NCBI GenBank assembly: GCA_000467715.1
Contig: AJFK01000322.1
Span: 1 to 42,115 of the forward strand
Direction of reading: 5' to 3'
Source: Hysterium pulicare CBS 123377
Lineage: Eukaryota; Ascomycota; Dothideomycetes; Hysteriales; Hysteriaceae
DNA: 42,115 nucleotides
This document shows positions 39,759 through 42,115 of this stretch, in pieces. Numbering within the stretch: position 1 is the stretch's first letter; each line of letters begins with the position of its first letter. The notes beneath the pieces were generated by a model that searched no databases, had not been told where the DNA came from, and saw nothing but the letters and a program-made list of their open reading frames with translations. The position numbers and the translations under genes were made by a program.

Positions 39759-42115
39759 TCAAAACAGACTCCAACCACTCTTTCTCTCCTTCTGGCCGGT
39801 CTGCGTCGAGCGGCTCGTATACCTCTTTTCTCTAGCCTCTAGTTGCCGTAACGATTCCATCTCCTTTAGCACATGCTCTAGGAGGTCTTTTCGTCGGACA
39901 ACGTCGAGATGTCGGCGGATCTTGGGGTCTTCACGGGCGAAGCGTTCGATTTCATTCTGCGAGAGACCGCGGCCGAGACGGGTGTCTAGTTCGCGGGGAA
40001 ACTGAAAAAGAATGTCAGTATGAGATGTCCTGTATAAAATTTAAACTATAAGAAAAGAGAACATACCGCGTAATAAAATTTTGAAAGCAGTTCGGCATCA
40101 AGAAATAAGTCCGCGGTGGTAGTGAGTTTGTCTGCCACAGCGTCGAGGAAGACTTCTGGACAGTAGTATTTGTTCTTTTTATTGGCGCATTGCTTTGATT
40201 TAACAGCTAGAAGGCGCATTTTGAGCACCTCGACGCGGTCGCGAAGGAAAGCAGCTTCTCGTCCTATGTTGCAAAGTCAGTGATTGATGCAGGATAAATA
40301 GGCCGTGTCTTACCTTTTTGCAGCAATGCAGAACTGAATCCTCCTGCGCCACCAATACCATCACCCTCTAGTACAACTTGCCCGCTTCGCACTCGATCTA
40401 TAAACGCAGTTACATCCTTGACTTTCTTTCGACCGCCCACCTGTTCTTCTAGCCTCTTTGCAGCAGATTCGCAGACCTTGAGCTCTTCCTTGAGAACACT
40501 GGTCACGTTCTCCCTGCCTTTGGCCCACTCATTGTCTTCGACCTCAATGCGATACTTATATGGCTTAATACAGATCTCCAGCTCATCACTGATATCGTAT
40601 GATAGATCTCTCAGAATACTTGTCGAGGCTTCTGTGATGGCCTGCCGAGCAAATGGATGAGCAGCGAATCGGGAGGTGGAGATGAGGTGATCGATATGAG
40701 CTTGGAGTGAATTCGCTACGACAGATGTAGCAAGTCGCCCTATTCCTAGCTTTGTTAGGGATGCGCTCGATGAGTCGAGCTTAAGCTGCCAGATCGGGTT
40801 CTCAGGATGCGCCTTGGGAAGCCCGCTAAGAGGATCCGCGTCAGGCAGAGGCTGAGAGAGGTCTTCGAATGGCCGGTTCCAGTATCTTTGCGCTAACAAG
40901 TTAAGGACCTGCTGATCCAGCTCGTGCTTTATCAATTCTCGCACTTGGTGTCGTCCGAATTGATCCGAAAAGCCTTTGAACGAATGCTTGAATGCATCTA
41001 AGCTCTCTGCAAGATACGATTCTGCACTGAGTGGACGATCGTTGTATTGAACCTTGAACTCATATGTGGCCTCAGCTAGCTCCCTCTGAATAGCCTCACT
41101 TGTCGTTTTCAGGCTAGCCGCCATTGTTTGCTCAAGGACATACATCAGCTTCTTACGCAGGTTCTTTGTGCCGACGTCCAGATGCGAGTCAGGGCCAAAT
41201 TCTGCATGAGATGAGAAGTATGCGTGCTCATTCCTGGCAACTGCATTGGTGATGTTTCCGCTCCCTCGATTAAAGAGGATTCCAGTGCCAGTGACTTGAG
41301 GGACACGGCAGACCACACCGACGTATCCGAGTCGTAAGGCGTACTTCTTGTCGCTCAGCAGGCTTGCTCCTCGCTCCGCATCAACCAGGTCCATCTTTGT
41401 AATCACACCAATCGTACGCTCTCCCCTTGGATCCACTTTTCGGGAGGCTCTTAGCGCTGTGGAGTTGGCTAGATCCACATCAGCTGCAGAGATGGCGAGT
41501 ATGACATTGGGAGGCTTGATATACTTCTCACACAACTCCGCAATCTTCTCTTTCAGCTCAGCGGGCTGGTCCCGTCCTGTGACTTGAATGTAGCCGGGAA
41601 GATCAATGAGTGACAGATCTGGGACGTTTGGCGAATATATTCGGAGTTGGATGGGGTCATCAGTAACACAATCCTGTGCCGGTACAGCCAAATTCAAGTC
41701 CGTAAGAGTCCGCTGAATTTGGGAGAAGTCGGTGATCTTGCCGAGGCCGAGCGCAGGAAACTCTCCATATTCCGCATGTGCGTCTGGTGTGTTAACGAGA
41801 GTGAGTTCAATTGGTCGCCTGGTGACCATGTTTGACCCCTTAGGTAGGAATTCATGCCCAACAATTGCTTCCAGAACCGAGCTCTTTCCTGACGATTGTG
41901 AACCAATAACGACGATTGAAGGTAGAGTCAAAGAGTCGGATTGTCCAACCGTCTGCAACAGACCCCTGATCTCAATCATCTTCTTGGTCAACATCATCAT
42001 CTGTTCGTCTCGTGCAATCTTCTCCTCTTCTGAAACTGAAGCCCCTTCCTTCTGAGAATCATGTCCGAATGCAGCGGCCGTTGTAGCTCCCGCCACGGCT
42101 GCACCCCCCCCCCCC
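39759..42115 (-). CDS. MGM1: Mitochondrial inner-membrane dynamin GTPase (Mgm1/OPA1), 5' end off window
   Basis: Dynamin-related GTPase that fuses mitochondrial inner membranes and shapes cristae. The visible part has three exons: right edge to 40314, 40263-40067, and 40001-39759; introns of 50 and 65 bp keep phase. The GTPase domain shows G1 GSQSSGKSSVLEAIVG, G3 DLPG and G4 TKMDLVD, plus the Mgm1-type LVNTPDAHAEYGEFPALGLG. The middle/stalk follows (YVLEQTMAASLKTTSEAIQR), and the C-terminal assembly (GED-like) region reads CPEVFLDAVADKLTTTADLF, then FPRELDTRLGRGLSQNEIER, ending SGWSLF. The frame is open through a run of C (glycine codons) to the window edge with no ATG, so the targeting sequence, membrane helix and cleavage site lie outside. 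The Gly/Ala-rich stretch before the GTPase domain is usual for filamentous-fungal Mgm1. Confidence 0.93.
42104..42115. other. Terminal run of 12 C
   Basis: The window ends in a C homopolymer that codes for glycines of the Mgm1 linker on the minus strand. It may mark a contig end where assembly failed in the homopolymer rather than a natural boundary. Confidence 0.6.

Noticed and set aside
1-42115. CRISPR array, insertion sequence or bacterial operon
   Set aside because: No regularly spaced repeats, transposase or ribosome-binding-site-led gene strings; intron-rich genes show a eukaryotic nuclear origin.

Overview
The window is a piece of nuclear DNA from a filamentous ascomycete (Pezizomycotina, possibly Leotiomycetes; the class is a guess from gene style). 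The evidence is many short introns of about 44-78 bp with GT(A/G)NGN donors and CTRAY-like branch sites, fungus-specific families (HET, Zn2Cys6/Fungal_trans_2, HAM1-like, filamentous-fungal FEX and UPRT), and a gene about every 2-3 kb. No viral, bacterial or CRISPR content was seen. Exon joins were worked out by hand from splice signals and checked for reading phase; no database search was run.

Left block (1-15.8 kb), mostly conserved housekeeping genes: a CRAL-TRIO/Sec14-like lipid-transfer protein (cut by the left edge) divergent from POL12 (DNA polymerase alpha-primase B subunit, with an MluI cell-cycle box upstream); a broken HET-domain gene; ribosomal protein uS14/S29 divergent from a probable anaphase-promoting-complex subunit APC13; a HAM1-like protein; and a two-domain fluoride exporter (FEX) divergent from a uracil phosphoribosyltransferase. 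uS14 and APC13 are small, split by introns and easy to miss.

Middle block (16-26 kb), an accessory region in decay: two related SET-domain genes lie in opposite orientation (16.4-17.5 kb broken, 22.1-23.1 kb intact). Between them are a frameshifted short-chain dehydrogenase and a Zn2Cys6 regulator with stops and frameshifts. An F-box-like gene interrupted by one in-frame TGA follows. The lesions are mostly single-base indels, which does not look like RIP mutation. A tRNA-like element and a cluster of small hairpins lie in the non-coding DNA.

Right block (27-42 kb): a DUF3445/haem-dependent oxidative N-demethylase-like gene; a ten-cysteine secreted-type small protein whose only visible in-frame start is CTG; a 1041-residue predicted secreted protein of unknown family with a glycine/alanine-rich hydrophobic segment and a terminal HExxH motif; cullin-4 (five exons, complete); and the mitochondrial inner-membrane dynamin MGM1/OPA1, cut by the right edge at a run of 12 C.

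The conserved genes act in separate core processes (DNA replication, translation, cell-cycle proteolysis, ubiquitin ligation, mitochondrial fusion, ion detoxification, pyrimidine salvage). No single pathway links them. The most novel material is the 1041-residue secreted protein, the cysteine-rich protein beside it, and the decaying SET-flanked island.
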